From contig NZ_JBBOBR010000001.1 in NCBI RefSeq assembly GCF_038002165.1, forward strand, positions 62,001 to 126,000: a stretch of DNA of 64,000 nucleotides, read 5' to 3'. How positions within the stretch are numbered: the stretch's first letter is position 1; each line of letters starts with the position of its first letter. The position numbers and the translations under genes were made by a program. Source of the stretch: Cytobacillus sp. FSL H8-0458. Its GTDB lineage: Bacteria; Bacillota; Bacilli; Bacillales; Cytobacillaceae. Of this stretch, positions 1 to 10,117 are shown piece by piece. The notes beneath the pieces were generated by a model, which searched no databases, was not told where the DNA came from, and worked only from the letters and a program-made list of their open reading frames with translations.

Positions 1-2
1 CT

Positions 3-671
3 TTCTCAGATCTCGTTACATTAATATTGGTTTTCTTTATCCTGCTATTTTCAATGTCACAGATTGATTTAATGAAATTTCAGGCGATATCTGACTCCTT
101 CCGGGACAGGCAGGTGCTTGATTTCCAGCCGTCCATTATTCCAGCGGAGAATCAGGAAGAAGTGGAAGAAAATACGGAAAAAGAAGTCAGCGGCCAATCA
201 GATTCTCTTGATGAGCTCCAGATGGAAATTCAGTCGTTTCTGGATGAGAATGGATTAGAAAAGGTTATAGTGGCAAACAGGACAGAGCGTGGTGTCGTTC
301 TCGTCCTGCAGGAACAGGTTTTATTCGAATCCGCGGATGCGAGTCTGATAGACAGCTCATACCCTTTCCTGGATAAAGTAGGAACCCTGTTAGCAAACAT
401 GCCCAACCTGGTGAAGGTGGAAGGACATACTGATGACCGGCCCATAACTACATACAGATATCCATCCAATTGGGAGTTATCTGCTGCCAGGGCCAGTACA
501 GTAATCAGATATTTAACAGAAGGACATAAACTTGACAGCCACAGATTTATGGCTGTCGGCTATGGGGAAACCCGCCCCATTGTTCCCAATTCCGGACCGG
601 AAAATTGGGAGAAAAACAGGCGTGTGGAAATCATTATTTCTGATCCGAAATTTAATGAAGAGAATAATTAA
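3..671 (+). CDS. motS: MotS-like flagellar stator protein (5' end cut by window)
   Basis: Stator subunit of the MotB/MotS family, anchored to peptidoglycan and forming the ion channel with MotP/MotA. The reading frame is open to the left window edge: codons from base 3 read FSDLVTLILVFFILLFSMS, the single membrane helix that carries the family's essential ion-binding Asp (bases 9-11). A TTG at base 27 gives an apparent start but lies inside this helix, so the gene is truncated by the window. The C-terminal half is an OmpA-like peptidoglycan-binding domain (VEGHTDDRPI...NWELSAARA...RVEIII). Choice of MotS over MotB rests on the B. subtilis order ccpA-motP-motS facing acuCBA; sodium coupling is therefore inferred only. 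Confidence 0.85.
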   Translation, partial: FSDLVTLILVFFILLFSMSQIDLMKFQAISDSFRDRQVLDFQPSIIPAENQEEVEENTEKEVSGQSDSLDELQMEIQSFLDENGLEKVIVANRTERGVVLVLQEQVLFESADASLIDSSYPFLDKVGTLLANMPNLVKVEGHTDDRPITTYRYPSNWELSAARASTVIRYLTEGHKLDSHRFMAVGYGETRPIVPNSGPENWEKNRRVEIIISDPKFNEENN

Positions 672-704
672 TAAACAGGTCTGGCTAAAGCCAGACCTGT
701 TTAT
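671..704. terminator. Bidirectional terminator, motS / acuC
   Basis: Perfect 14-bp stem (673-686 with 689-702, AAACAGGTCTGGCT) and a 2-nt gap, between the convergent motS and acuC genes, with A/T runs outside on both strands. Confidence 0.8.
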
Positions 705-751
705 TTACATGTGAAGAAACTGTAGCCTGATGTTTCCGGACAGTCACTTTC

Positions 752-1924
752 TTATATAGACTCTGTCATCGATTTGTTCCGGATGGGATAAAGAACCTTG
801 TCCACTGTTCGGGCATTTTTTTCAGTTATTTCACTTTTACGGGGGATAGGCTTATATAAATCAGCCGGATCATCCCATTCAGGGGGAAGAGGCACGGGTG
901 CGTGTTCTTTCCACTTGTTTATCCACTTCTCCGGGATATCGCCGTAGCAATTAGAGTTTTCAGTCATTTCAAGCCAAATCATGGCCCATGCACGGGGAAC
1001 AACTCTCCAAATATCATAACCGCCACCGCCGACTGCAATCCATTTCCCGCCACAATATTCATGGGCAATTTCATGAGCCAGTTTCGGAATTTCCCTATAG
1101 ATTTTTATAGTAGATGATAAATGGGTAAGAGGGTCAAGATAATGTGCATCAGCACCATTTTGCGTCAGAATTACATCAGGCTTGAAAAATTCCGCAACCT
1201 CCCGAAAAGCTGTACGGTATGCATGGAGCCAGGAATCGTCTTCAGTAAATGCATCCAAGGGAATATTGAAAGAGAATCCATATCCTTTCCCTTGTCCCCG
1301 TTCATTGACATTTCCGGTACCGGGAAAAAGGTATCGGCCTGTTTCATGAATTGATAAGGTGCATACATCTGGATCATCATAAAATGACCATTGTACACCG
1401 TCACCATGATGAGCATCTGTATCCACATACAGAATACGGGCTTTATACTTCTCCTGCATGTACTTTATGGCTACTGAGCTATCGTTATAAATGCAAAATC
1501 CAGAGGCTTTTCCCCGAAAACCGTGGTGAAGGCCTCCGCCAAGGTGCAGTGCGTGCTTAGCACGTCCGCCCATAACGGCATCAACGGCTGCCAGGGTGCC
1601 TCCTACTATAAGGGAGCTCGCTTCGTGCATATTGGGAAATATAGGTGTGTCCTCTGTTCCGAGACCATAGTTTTCGCATGTTTCCTCCGGAAGCTGTCCC
1701 CGGCCGGCAAGCTTGACAGCATTTACATAATTAGGATCATGAATCAGGTGAAGCTCTTCCTCCGCAGCCTGGCGCGGCGGGATAATATGACATTCATCGA
1801 TGGCATTTATATTTTTGAGTAAATCGAGTGTCAGCTTCAGCCTTATCTGATTAAAAGGATGATTTTTGCTGAATTTGTAGTTCAGCAGGTCTTCCGAATA
1901 AACAAATACTGAATCATGTATCAT
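752..1924 (-). CDS. acuC: AcuC, class I HDAC-like protein deacetylase
   Basis: Zinc-dependent deacetylase of the histone deacetylase superfamily; in B. subtilis AcuC removes the inactivating acetyl group from acetyl-CoA synthetase. Visible family motifs are the central HHG/FC region ([23 protein letters not shown]), [13 protein letters not shown] with Asp/His zinc ligands, and the later [11 protein letters not shown] segment. About 390 aa, normal for the family. I place the start at 1924 ([10 protein letters not shown]) rather than an in-frame ATG at 1951: this ATG overlaps the acuB stop as ATGA, the usual translational coupling. Last gene of the acuABC operon. Confidence 0.92.
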   Translation of the reverse strand: MIHDSVFVYSEDLLNYKFSKNHPFNQIRLKLTLDLLKNINAIDECHIIPPRQAAEEELHLIHDPNYVNAVKLAGRGQLPEETCENYGLGTEDTPIFPNMHEASSLIVGGTLAAVDAVMGGRAKHALHLGGGLHHGFRGKASGFCIYNDSSVAIKYMQEKYKARILYVDTDAHHGDGVQWSFYDDPDVCTLSIHETGRYLFPGTGNVNERGQGKGYGFSFNIPLDAFTEDDSWLHAYRTAFREVAEFFKPDVILTQNGADAHYLDPLTHLSSTIKIYREIPKLAHEIAHEYCGGKWIAVGGGGYDIWRVVPRAWAMIWLEMTENSNCYGDIPEKWINKWKEHAPVPLPPEWDDPADLYKPIPRKSEITEKNARTVDKVLYPIRNKSMTESI

Positions 1925-2568
1925 AGTGAAATCCCCGGCATGTTTGGCCATAAAACTTGATGGCCTGCTTTTTTCAAATCTTCAACTACAAGCGTAGGGT
2001 TCATTGTCTGTACTCTTATCACCAGTATTTTAAATTTATCATCCGTTTTGTCAGGGTATACAAGGACACTCTGGATATTTGCTTTCCTTTTGCAGATGAC
2101 TTCAGCAATTTCAAACAGCATGCCCGCCTTGTTTGGCACCTTCACTTCAATCTGCGAGCCTGGCTGATGAGCTCCCGTCAATTGAACTAATGTATGAAGC
2201 AAATCGGTCTCTGTGACAATTCCAACCAGCTTATTATCGTTTAATATGGGCAGGCAGCCAATCCGCTGTTCATAAAAAACCGCAGCAATTTCTTCAGCAA
2301 AATCAAGTGGGTGACCTGTAATGATATCTGTCTTCATAATCATTTTCAGCGGTCTCTGAAGATCTTCCTTAAACAGTTCTGTATGAAAAATAGAAGGTGT
2401 GGCGTCACGAATATCTCTATCTGTTACAAGTCCCTGCAATCTGCCATCTTCATCTGTTATCGGCAAATGCCGGATTCTTTTTTCGCTCATAATTCTTATT
2501 GCATCGGCAATAGTGTCTTCTTTTGCCAAGGCCGTGACATCCGTTTTCATAATTTCTTCAACAATCAC
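1921..2568 (-). CDS. acuB: AcuB, CBS-pair/ACT domain protein
   Basis: Acetoin-utilization-operon protein of 215 aa. Two CBS domains occupy roughly residues 1-60 ([24 protein letters not shown]) and 75-135 ([21 protein letters not shown]...GIVTETDLL), followed by an ACT domain from about 140 ([33 protein letters not shown]). CBS pairs usually bind adenosine nucleotides and ACT domains small effectors, so a sensory role in controlling acetate activation is likely, but its biochemical function is not established. It overlaps acuC by 4 nt and lies 88 nt downstream of acuA. Confidence 0.9.
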   Translation of the reverse strand: MIVEEIMKTDVTALAKEDTIADAIRIMSEKRIRHLPITDEDGRLQGLVTDRDIRDATPSIFHTELFKEDLQRPLKMIMKTDIITGHPLDFAEEIAAVFYEQRIGCLPILNDNKLVGIVTETDLLHTLVQLTGAHQPGSQIEVKVPNKAGMLFEIAEVICKRKANIQSVLVYPDKTDDKFKILVIRVQTMNPTLVVEDLKKAGHQVLWPNMPGISL

Positions 2569-2656
2569 TTTAAATGCCTCCTTATAAAATATGGAGATGC
2601 ATTCATGCCGAAGAATAGTTCTGGCATGAACTATGTATTTACGCTTTTATTAAGAT

Positions 2657-3289
2657 TTAATACATAAAACGATTCATAAAGCGCAAGCGGTCAAATTGCT
2701 GCACAGAATCCTGGTCTACTCTTTTTCCAATACGGGCCATTAGGCAATTTGCGGGGTGAGAACTGATTTCCGGGTCATCTGTGGCGTACCATTCAAGACC
2801 GCCTGCATTCATCATCTTTTCCATGATTTTTCGATATTCCCATACATTCAGGCCAGTTCCTTTTAAATCCCAATGCCAATAGTACTCTGTCGTTATAACA
2901 ATATAATCCTCCATAGCATCATCCATCATAGATACTCTCAGCAGGTTCTTGCCTGTTCCTGAACCCCGGAAAGCAGGAATCACTTCTATGGCACCCAATT
3001 CAATTAAATTATCCATCTTACCTTCCGACCAGCGTTCAAGAGGATCCGGATACAAGTAAGTAACATAGCCGACAATGGTATGTCTGTCACGGGCTACTAT
3101 AATTCTGCCCTCCGGCAATCCTGCAATCTCAACCAGGGCTTTATGCTGCTGAGCCGGCGGCCTGAAAGCAACAAGATCTTTATGAAACTCATAATCTGCC
3201 AATTTTTCAGGTGTAATTGGCCCCTCAATGATTAATTTTCCATTGGCTGTTTTTAATTCCTTTGCATTATACGTTTTTTTATGTTCCAT
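2657..3289 (-). CDS. acuA: AcuA, GNAT protein acetyltransferase
   Basis: GNAT-family acetyltransferase, 210 aa, whose B. subtilis orthologue acetylates the active-site lysine of AcsA and switches it off. The acetyl-CoA binding segment is visible around residues 98-116 (ELGAIEVIPAFRGSGTGKNLL, an R/Q-x-x-G-x-G/A-like loop). First gene of the acuABC operon, divergent from its target acsA, with a shared 221-nt regulatory region holding a cre site. Start ATG at 3289 is preceded by GGTGG. Confidence 0.92.
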   Translation of the reverse strand: MEHKKTYNAKELKTANGKLIIEGPITPEKLADYEFHKDLVAFRPPAQQHKALVEIAGLPEGRIIVARDRHTIVGYVTYLYPDPLERWSEGKMDNLIELGAIEVIPAFRGSGTGKNLLRVSMMDDAMEDYIVITTEYYWHWDLKGTGLNVWEYRKIMEKMMNAGGLEWYATDDPEISSHPANCLMARIGKRVDQDSVQQFDRLRFMNRFMY

Positions 3290-3327
3290 GTATTCACCAC
3301 CCAGGTAGCATGATCAATGTACCTTCT

Positions 3328-3356
3328 ATTATACATAAAAACGCGGTAGATAAAGC
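3328..3356 (-). promoter_or_regulatory. Candidate sigma-A promoter of acuABC
   Basis: On the minus strand the -10 TATAAT (3328-3333) is perfect. At 17-nt spacing the -35 position falls at 3351-3356, inside the cre box, and is a poor hexamer; binding of CcpA there would block the polymerase. Confidence 0.55.
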
Positions 3357-3363
3357 GCTTTCA
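3350..3363 (+). promoter_or_regulatory. cre (CcpA-binding) site, acuA/acsA
   Basis: ATAAAGCGCTTTCA matches the cre consensus TGWAANCGNTNWCA at 12 of 14 positions. It overlaps the -35 region of the acuABC promoter and lies about 90 nt upstream of the acsA promoter. Catabolite repression of acsA/acuABC by CcpA is known in B. subtilis. Confidence 0.75.
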
Positions 3364-3449
3364 CATAATTTTCTGTGTAATTTAAAAAAGTTTGTGACAA
3401 TTTCCGAATTTGTTCATAACTGCTTTTTTCTCCTTTAAAATTTTAAAAA

Positions 3450-3478
3450 TTGAGAAAATATAATGTTTATACTATAAT
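3450..3478 (+). promoter_or_regulatory. sigma-A promoter of acsA
   Basis: TTGAGA (3450-3455), 17-nt spacer, TATAAT (3473-3478), 32 nt before the acsA start codon; RBS AAGGGGGAG. Confidence 0.7.
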
Positions 3479-3510
3479 AATATCAAATCTAAATAAGGGG
3501 GAGAAGATTT

Positions 3511-5229
3511 ATGAAAGTGGAAGCGCTGCCAGTAACACAAGGGGACTTCAATTTAAAAAATTATGATGAACTTTATGCAATTTTTAACTGGGCTGATGCG
3601 GAAAAAGAATTTTCCTGGAAAGAAACCGGCCGCATGAATATGGGCTATGAGGCCATCGACCGTCATGCGGAATCTTTCAGAAAAAATAAGGTTGCCCTTT
3701 ATTATCGCGATGGACAGAGAAATGAGAAATATACTTTCAAAGAAATGAAGGAACTATCCAATAAAGCGGGAAATGCATTAAAAGCATATGGCGATGTTGA
3801 GAAAGGCGACCGGGTGTTCATCTTTATGCCGCGTTCTCCTGAGCTTTATTTTGCAGTATTGGGGGCTGTTAAGCTGGGGGCTATTGTAGGTCCTCTATTT
3901 GAAGCTTTCATGGAAGGAGCTGTCCGTGACCGGCTTGCTGACAGTGAAGCAAAAGTCCTGATTACAACACCTGAGCTTTTGGAACGAGTGCCTGTTGACC
4001 AGCTGCCTGCTTTAAAGCATGTTTTCCTTGTTGGGGAAAATATTGAGGAAACCGGGTCATATGTTGATTTTAATAAAAGAATGGCTGAATCGAGCAGGAA
4101 GCTGGCAATTGAATGGGTTGATGGAAATGATGGGCTTATTTTGCATTATACTTCCGGTTCAACAGGCAAGCCAAAAGGGGTGCTGCATGTACATAATGCA
4201 ATGATTCAGCATTACCAGACAGCTAAATGGGTGCTGGACTTAAAAGAAGAAGATGTATATTGGTGCACTGCTGATCCAGGCTGGGTAACCGGTACTTCAT
4301 ATGGCATTTTCGGCCCGTGGCTGACAGGGACTTCAAACCTTGTGGTCGGGGGCAGGTTCAATCCGGAGACTTGGTATAAAATGATTGAGGAATATGGCGT
4401 TACAGTTTGGTATAGTGCTCCGACTGCTTTCCGCATGCTAATGGGCGCGGGCGATGAGGTTGTGAAAAAATTTGATTTAAGCTCCCTTCGCCATGTCCTC
4501 AGTGTTGGTGAACCGCTAAACCCTGAAGTAGTCAGATGGGGTACAAAAGTCTTCAACATGCGCATCCATGATACATGGTGGATGACTGAAACGGGTGCAC
4601 AGCTGATCTGTAATTATCCTTGCCTGGAAATAAAGCCGGGATCCATGGGTAAGCCGATTCCGGGTGTTAAGGCAGCCATTGTCGATGATCAGGGAAATGA
4701 ACTGCCGCCTAACCGTATGGGTAACCTTGCGATTAAAAAAGGCTGGCCTTCCATGATGCATGCCATCTGGAATAACGAGCAAAAATATGAATCTTATTTT
4801 ATGCCGGGTGATTGGTATGTTTCCGGAGATTCGGCTTATATGGATGAAGATGGATATTTCTGGTTCCAGGGCCGTGTAGATGATGTTATCATGACATCTG
4901 GCGAGCGTGTAGGGCCGTTTGAAGTAGAGAGCAAGCTGATCGAACATCCGGCGGTTGCAGAAGCTGGGGTCATCGGCAAGCCGGATCCTGTCCGCGGGGA
5001 AATTATTAAAGCGTTTGTTGCTTTGCGGGATGGGCATGAACCCACTGAGGAATTAGTGGAAGAAATCCGCCAATTCGTTAAGAAGGGCCTTGCTGCCCAC
5101 GCTGCTCCGCGTGAAATCGAATTCCGCGACAAGCTTCCAAAAACCCGCAGCGGCAAAATCATGCGCCGTGTGCTTAAGGCATGGGAACTGGATCTGCCAA
5201 CCGGTGATTTGTCTACAATGGAAGATTAA
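3511..5229 (+). CDS. acsA: Acetyl-CoA synthetase AcsA
   Basis: AMP-forming acetyl-CoA synthetase, 572 aa, the same length as the B. subtilis enzyme. It converts acetate, ATP and CoA to acetyl-CoA for acetate scavenging. Adenylation motifs are clear: YTSGSTGKPKGVLH (P-loop), TWWMTETGAQLI, YVSGDSAYMDEDGYFWFQGRVDDVI (hinge), and C-terminal LPKTRSGKIMRRVLK, whose SGK lysine is residue 549, the residue acetylated by AcuA in B. subtilis. Divergent from its regulators acuABC, with which it shares a cre site. Strong terminator 7 nt downstream. Confidence 0.96.
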   Translation: MKVEALPVTQGDFNLKNYDELYAIFNWADAEKEFSWKETGRMNMGYEAIDRHAESFRKNKVALYYRDGQRNEKYTFKEMKELSNKAGNALKAYGDVEKGDRVFIFMPRSPELYFAVLGAVKLGAIVGPLFEAFMEGAVRDRLADSEAKVLITTPELLERVPVDQLPALKHVFLVGENIEETGSYVDFNKRMAESSRKLAIEWVDGNDGLILHYTSGSTGKPKGVLHVHNAMIQHYQTAKWVLDLKEEDVYWCTADPGWVTGTSYGIFGPWLTGTSNLVVGGRFNPETWYKMIEEYGVTVWYSAPTAFRMLMGAGDEVVKKFDLSSLRHVLSVGEPLNPEVVRWGTKVFNMRIHDTWWMTETGAQLICNYPCLEIKPGSMGKPIPGVKAAIVDDQGNELPPNRMGNLAIKKGWPSMMHAIWNNEQKYESYFMPGDWYVSGDSAYMDEDGYFWFQGRVDDVIMTSGERVGPFEVESKLIEHPAVAEAGVIGKPDPVRGEIIKAFVALRDGHEPTEELVEEIRQFVKKGLAAHAAPREIEFRDKLPKTRSGKIMRRVLKAWELDLPTGDLSTMED

Positions 5230-5236
5230 AATAGTT

Positions 5237-5266
5237 GAAGGCCGCTGTTCAATAACAGCGGCCTTC
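5237..5266 (+). terminator. acsA terminator
   Basis: Perfect 13-bp stem GAAGGCCGCTGTT (5237-5249) with AACAGCGGCCTTC (5254-5266), loop CAAT, then a mixed T-rich tail. Confidence 0.8.
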
Positions 5267-5337
5267 ATGTATTTATATGAAAGGTGCAAAACGAAGAAAA
5301 AAGCAGAAATCCAGCCAATGGATTCCTGCTTTTCGTT

Positions 5338-8217
5338 TTAATCATTTTCAGCTGCTGTGTCTACACCTTCACCGGATTCTGATGGTTTTTCTTCCTTAGG
5401 CTTTTCTTCCGCTGGCGGGTCTTTCGGTTTTTCTTCCTTAGGCTTTTCTTCTTTTGGTTTATCTTCTTTAGGTTTCTCTTTTTCCGGCTTTTTGCCGATT
5501 TCCACTGCATTGGAAGGAGCAGACTCTCTGCCGGCAATGTCAACGGCTGTTACATGGATTGAGCCGCTTCCAGCCTTAAAGCTAAGGGAGGAGCCAGCTT
5601 TTATGGTACCGACTTTTTTGCCTCCGTTATAGACGCGGTAACCTATTACATCATTTTCAGGATGTGCGCCCCATGTAATGCTTTCACCCGAAGCTTTTAT
5701 GCCTGGTGCTGCCGGGGCTTTACCGTTGTCTTTGAGCTGGTCAGCGCTAGTCAGTATGCTCTTCCAGCGTTCTTTATTCGGAATTAGAGTACTTAGATTT
5801 GCTTTAATGCCGAATAGTTTTTGAATATATTCCGGATTCACTACCATTCCAGGTTCAGTAAACTCTTCTGGTGTTGAATCAAGTGCCATATATTTTTTAT
5901 CGCCAATTCGTACAAGTTTTCCGTTGCCGAGACTGTCATCCACTTTTGTAGGAACAAATTTGGCATTGAATAAATCAGTTTCAACTAGGCCAGCTTTAGA
6001 ACATGCCTCTGAGGGAAGCAGGCCGGAAATGGCACAGAATGAACGTCTTACGATTCCACCCGGCATTTTAAAGCTTTCGCTTGGGTCTACAAGGTCAGGG
6101 GCAGCATCATATGCTGCATTCATCAGGTCAGCCCACAGATAATTATTTCGCAGGCTATAGCTTAATGGGCCAGGAGCCTTCAATGATTTAGGCGTATCAT
6201 AACCAGACCAGATGCCGAAAGTGACATTCGGGTTGGATGCCACAAACCAGGCATCTATGAATTCAGTACCAGTACCTGTTTTACCCGCCCAGTCAGAACC
6301 GAACTTCAATCTGCTCTTAATCGATGTGGCAGTTCCGCTGTTTATAACGTCTCTCATCATATCGATTGTAAGGTACGCTGTCTGCGGGCTAAATACATCA
6401 ACAGGCTCTGATTTATGCTGGAATATGACGTTCCCGTCTTTATCTGTAATTTTTTCAATCATATAGGCGTCAATAAATTTCCCGCCATTAGCAAATGTAG
6501 TAAATGCGTTTGTATTTTCTTCTACAGTTACGCCGTATTCCAGTGATCCGATGGATGTAGACAAGTTTGTATAGTCAGGGCCGATAAGAGAAGTAAAGCC
6601 CATTTTCTCAAGGTAAGCAGCAGGCCGCTGTCCGACTATATCCTTATAGAGCTTTACAGCAGGGACATTGTATGAATGCTTAAGTGCATCTCTGGCCGAA
6701 ACAAGCCCGCTATAGGTATTTGTATAGTTCTTTGGCCAAGGTCTGTTTAGTCCCGGAGCAAGATGCAGCGGCACATCAGGCAGAATAGTGCCCGGCGCTG
6801 CTTTTCCAAGTTCTATTGCCGGGGCATAGACTAAAAGCGGCTTCATGGTTGAACCATTTTGCCTAAGAGCGCTTGTAGCATGGTTCAGCTGCTCGCGTTT
6901 GTGGTCGCGTCCGCCGACAAAGCTGATAATTCTCCCGGTTTTATTTTCAATTAATATCGCACCAACTTCTACGGGCTCCATGATTTGTTTGTTTTCGCCA
7001 GTTTCCGGATCCTTTATTGTCTCAGGTTTGTCAGGGCCGTAATAAGGGTAGTTATCTTTGACCTGCTGCATCTTATCATAAATTTCTTTGTTAATGGTCG
7101 TATGAATTTGGAAGCCATTCTGGCGGATTGTCCGGTCTGCAAGGGTTCTGTATTCCTCGCGGAGCTCGTCATCTTCTTTTAAGTCCTGTTCTTCATATCC
7201 GTCATTTTTTGCGAGAATCTTAGTCATGATTTTTACTGCACGTTCTTCTATTTCATACGTTAAATATGGATACTTTTCCAAAGGGCTCTCAGAAGCCGTT
7301 GTGAAATCCTTTGTCAGGTCATATGCCAAGGCTTCCTCGTATTGCTTCTGGTCAATCTTTCCGTCATCATACATTCTTTTCAGAACGGTTTTCATCCTGG
7401 AGAAACCGGGTTCCAGATTCTCTTTGACCGTTCCCTCCCTTGTAAAAGGAGTGTAGCCGAATGGACTCTGAGGCAGCCCTGCAATGAATGCGGCCTGGGG
7501 CAATGTTAATTCTTTTGCACTCACCCCAAAAATGCCTTTGGCAGCTGCTTCAACTCCGGCAATATTCCGTCCGGATGCATTTCTTCCAAAGGTAGAAACA
7601 TTTAGATATGCTTCCAATATTTCTTTTTTATCAAAGAATTTCTCCAGCCGCAAAGCAAGCAGAATCTCTTTTGCTTTCCGTTCGAAAGAAACTTCATTCG
7701 TTAAGATTTGGTTCTTTATCAGCTGCTGTGTCAGTGTACTTCCGCCGGATTGAACAGATGAATTTGTTACTTCCTGGAAGAGTGCGCGCATAATCGCTTT
7801 TGGCACCACACCGTCATGTTCGTAGAAATATTCATCTTCAGTAGCCACTACTGCGTTAATTAAGTGTTCCGAAACATCATCAAGCTTAACTTCCTCACGT
7901 TCCAGGTCTGTTCTGAGCTTTCCGAGATATACATTATTTGCAAAGTATAGTTCTGATGTTTCTTCATAGTCATAAATATCCTTTTTCATGCTGGCATAGG
8001 ATCGGATGGGTTCATCTTTTACAAGCGATGCGAAATAACCGGCTCCCAGTCCTCCCGCGAATGAACCCCCAATGACAGCCAGTATGATAAAAAGCAAAGT
8101 AAGATTCCAGATGACCTGGTATGTAATACTTGCTCCTTTAGCTGCTTTCTTATTACCGAAAAGGCCCGGAGTCTGCCTCAATTTATCCATTAACATCTGA
8201 AACTTTTCTTTCATCAT
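5338..8217 (-). CDS. Class A penicillin-binding protein (PBP1A family) with FN3 domain
   Basis: Bifunctional peptidoglycan synthase, about 959 aa. Order from the N-terminus: cytoplasmic basic stretch, one membrane helix (WNLTLLFIILAVIGGSFAGGL), GT51 glycosyltransferase with the catalytic glutamates near ATEDEYFYEHDG and QSGGSTLTQQL, transpeptidase with SxxK (STMK), SxN (SYN) and KTGTG motifs, a fibronectin type III-like domain (ITWGAHPENDVIGYRVY), and a highly charged Pro-Lys-Glu repeat tail. I start at 8217 (ATGATGAAAG after AGGGGG) because the longer ORF to 8331 would run through the gene's own -10 box. It sits between acsA and tyrS; I cannot tell which named PBP is the orthologue. Confidence 0.93.
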   Translation of the reverse strand: MMKEKFQMLMDKLRQTPGLFGNKKAAKGASITYQVIWNLTLLFIILAVIGGSFAGGLGAGYFASLVKDEPIRSYASMKKDIYDYEETSELYFANNVYLGKLRTDLEREEVKLDDVSEHLINAVVATEDEYFYEHDGVVPKAIMRALFQEVTNSSVQSGGSTLTQQLIKNQILTNEVSFERKAKEILLALRLEKFFDKKEILEAYLNVSTFGRNASGRNIAGVEAAAKGIFGVSAKELTLPQAAFIAGLPQSPFGYTPFTREGTVKENLEPGFSRMKTVLKRMYDDGKIDQKQYEEALAYDLTKDFTTASESPLEKYPYLTYEIEERAVKIMTKILAKNDGYEEQDLKEDDELREEYRTLADRTIRQNGFQIHTTINKEIYDKMQQVKDNYPYYGPDKPETIKDPETGENKQIMEPVEVGAILIENKTGRIISFVGGRDHKREQLNHATSALRQNGSTMKPLLVYAPAIELGKAAPGTILPDVPLHLAPGLNRPWPKNYTNTYSGLVSARDALKHSYNVPAVKLYKDIVGQRPAAYLEKMGFTSLIGPDYTNLSTSIGSLEYGVTVEENTNAFTTFANGGKFIDAYMIEKITDKDGNVIFQHKSEPVDVFSPQTAYLTIDMMRDVINSGTATSIKSRLKFGSDWAGKTGTGTEFIDAWFVASNPNVTFGIWSGYDTPKSLKAPGPLSYSLRNNYLWADLMNAAYDAAPDLVDPSESFKMPGGIVRRSFCAISGLLPSEACSKAGLVETDLFNAKFVPTKVDDSLGNGKLVRIGDKKYMALDSTPEEFTEPGMVVNPEYIQKLFGIKANLSTLIPNKERWKSILTSADQLKDNGKAPAAPGIKASGESITWGAHPENDVIGYRVYNGGKKVGTIKAGSSLSFKAGSGSIHVTAVDIAGRESAPSNAVEIGKKPEKEKPKEDKPKEEKPKEEKPKDPPAEEKPKEEKPSESGEGVDTAAEND

Positions 8218-8241
8218 ATCAATCCCCCTAAAATCACATTT

Positions 8242-8270
8242 ATTATAGCACAATGTGACAGCCGAATATG
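8242..8270 (-). promoter_or_regulatory. Candidate promoter of the PBP gene
   Basis: Extended -10 TGCTATAAT (hexamer 8242-8247) and CATATT at 8265-8270, 17-nt spacing, about 25 nt before the chosen start codon. Confidence 0.5.
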
Positions 8271-8315
8271 ACATGGTTCGCCATTTATCTGAAATTTCCT
8301 TTTTTGCACAGGAAT

Positions 8316-8344
8316 TTGACATTTGGCTCATTTTTATGATAAAA
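8316..8344 (+). promoter_or_regulatory. Candidate tyrS leader promoter
   Basis: Perfect -35 TTGACA (8316-8321); at 17-nt spacing ATAAAA (8339-8344) is a weak -10. A transcript from here would begin just before the T-box stem I. Confidence 0.5.
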
Positions 8345-8368
8345 ATATTCTATCTTAGACGTTAAATA

Positions 8369-8617
8369 TTTTAAAGGCATTGATGGGAATCCAGTAATGC
8401 TTCTATCCCTGTTTCAGAAAGCCGGCGTTTGCTGCGAGCCGGTACAAATAGAAGGATGAAATACCTCCCTGAGCTTTCACTGTCAACCTGCACAGCAGTT
8501 ATAGCAGTGGACGGATTATCCGTTATTCTGAAAGAGTGGGGGACATTGTGTCCTCAATCTGGGTGGTACCGCGCAAAAAGATCATGCGTCCCTGCATAAA
8601 TTGCAGGGGCGCTTTTT
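8369..8617 (+). ncRNA. Tyrosine T-box riboswitch
   Basis: tRNA-sensing leader of tyrS. The T-box core GGGTGGTACCGCG is at 8561-8573; its TGGT can pair with the ACCA end of tRNA-Tyr. The terminator is 8586-8617. A UAC (Tyr) triplet at 8462-8464 (GAAATACCTCC) sits in the region expected for the specifier loop on the 3' side of stem I; another UAC lies about 20 nt earlier, so the exact specifier is inferred. Uncharged tRNA-Tyr would stabilise the antiterminator and allow tyrS transcription. A 15-nt inverted repeat brackets the element (8369-8383 with 8633-8647). Confidence 0.93.
8586..8617 (+). terminator. T-box regulated terminator
   Basis: Stem 8586-8595 (GCGTCCCTGC) with 8603-8612 (GCAGGGGCGC), followed by TTTTT; the 5' arm competes with the antiterminator that includes the T-box sequence. 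Confidence 0.88.
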
Positions 8618-8658
8618 GTATGGTTATAACCTTCAATGCCTTTAAAAATAGCCGTTAA

Positions 8659-9933
<1,275 letters not shown>

Positions 9934-9942
9934 AAAACGAAA

Positions 9943-9962
9943 GCCCTCCTGTGACGGAGGGC
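9943..9962 (+). terminator. tyrS terminator
   Basis: 7-bp stem GCCCTCC (9943-9949) with GGAGGGC (9956-9962); tail TATATTTA is only moderately T-rich. Confidence 0.6.
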
Positions 9963-10010
9963 TATATTTAGACATAATTGAATCAAAAATGGGAGTTAAT
10001 CCAGCAGAAA

Positions 10011-10042
10011 ACAAAAAAACTGCCGAAATGCATCGGCAGTTT
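10011..10042 (-). terminator. Probable ancestral rpsD terminator
   Basis: On the minus strand a 10-bp stem (10017-10026 with 10033-10042, core ACTGCCGA/TCGGCAGT) is followed by a run of seven T. It now lies 9 nt beyond an isolated copy of the rpsD 3' end (10051-10070), exactly where the terminator of rpsD would sit if the 1.1 kb insert were removed. Confidence 0.75.
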
Positions 10043-10050
10043 TAATATTA

Positions 10051-10070
10051 TTAACGAGAGTAGAATTCAA
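10051..10070 (-). repeat. Left copy of 20-bp direct repeat (duplicated rpsD 3' end)
   Basis: TTAACGAGAGTAGAATTCAA is identical to 11187-11206, the last 20 nt of rpsD including its stop codon. The two copies are 1,136 bp apart. Duplication of the 3' end of a conserved gene is the classic footprint of a site-specific integrative element (attL/attR). No integrase gene is left between them. Confidence 0.8.
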
Positions 10071-10117
10071 AAGCTTCAAAAACCCTAGTATTATAGGGGT
10101 TTGAGAGGGGCTTTATT

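Noticed and set aside
5361..5632. Repetitive ORFs opposite or out of frame with the PBP tail (Ser-Phe-Gly-Leu-rich)
   Set aside because: Shadow frames of the Pro-Lys-Glu repeat with no independent start signals.
8218..8331. N-terminal extension of the class A PBP
   Set aside because: It would place the extended -10 box and RBS inside the coding sequence and adds residues before the usual cytoplasmic basic segment.
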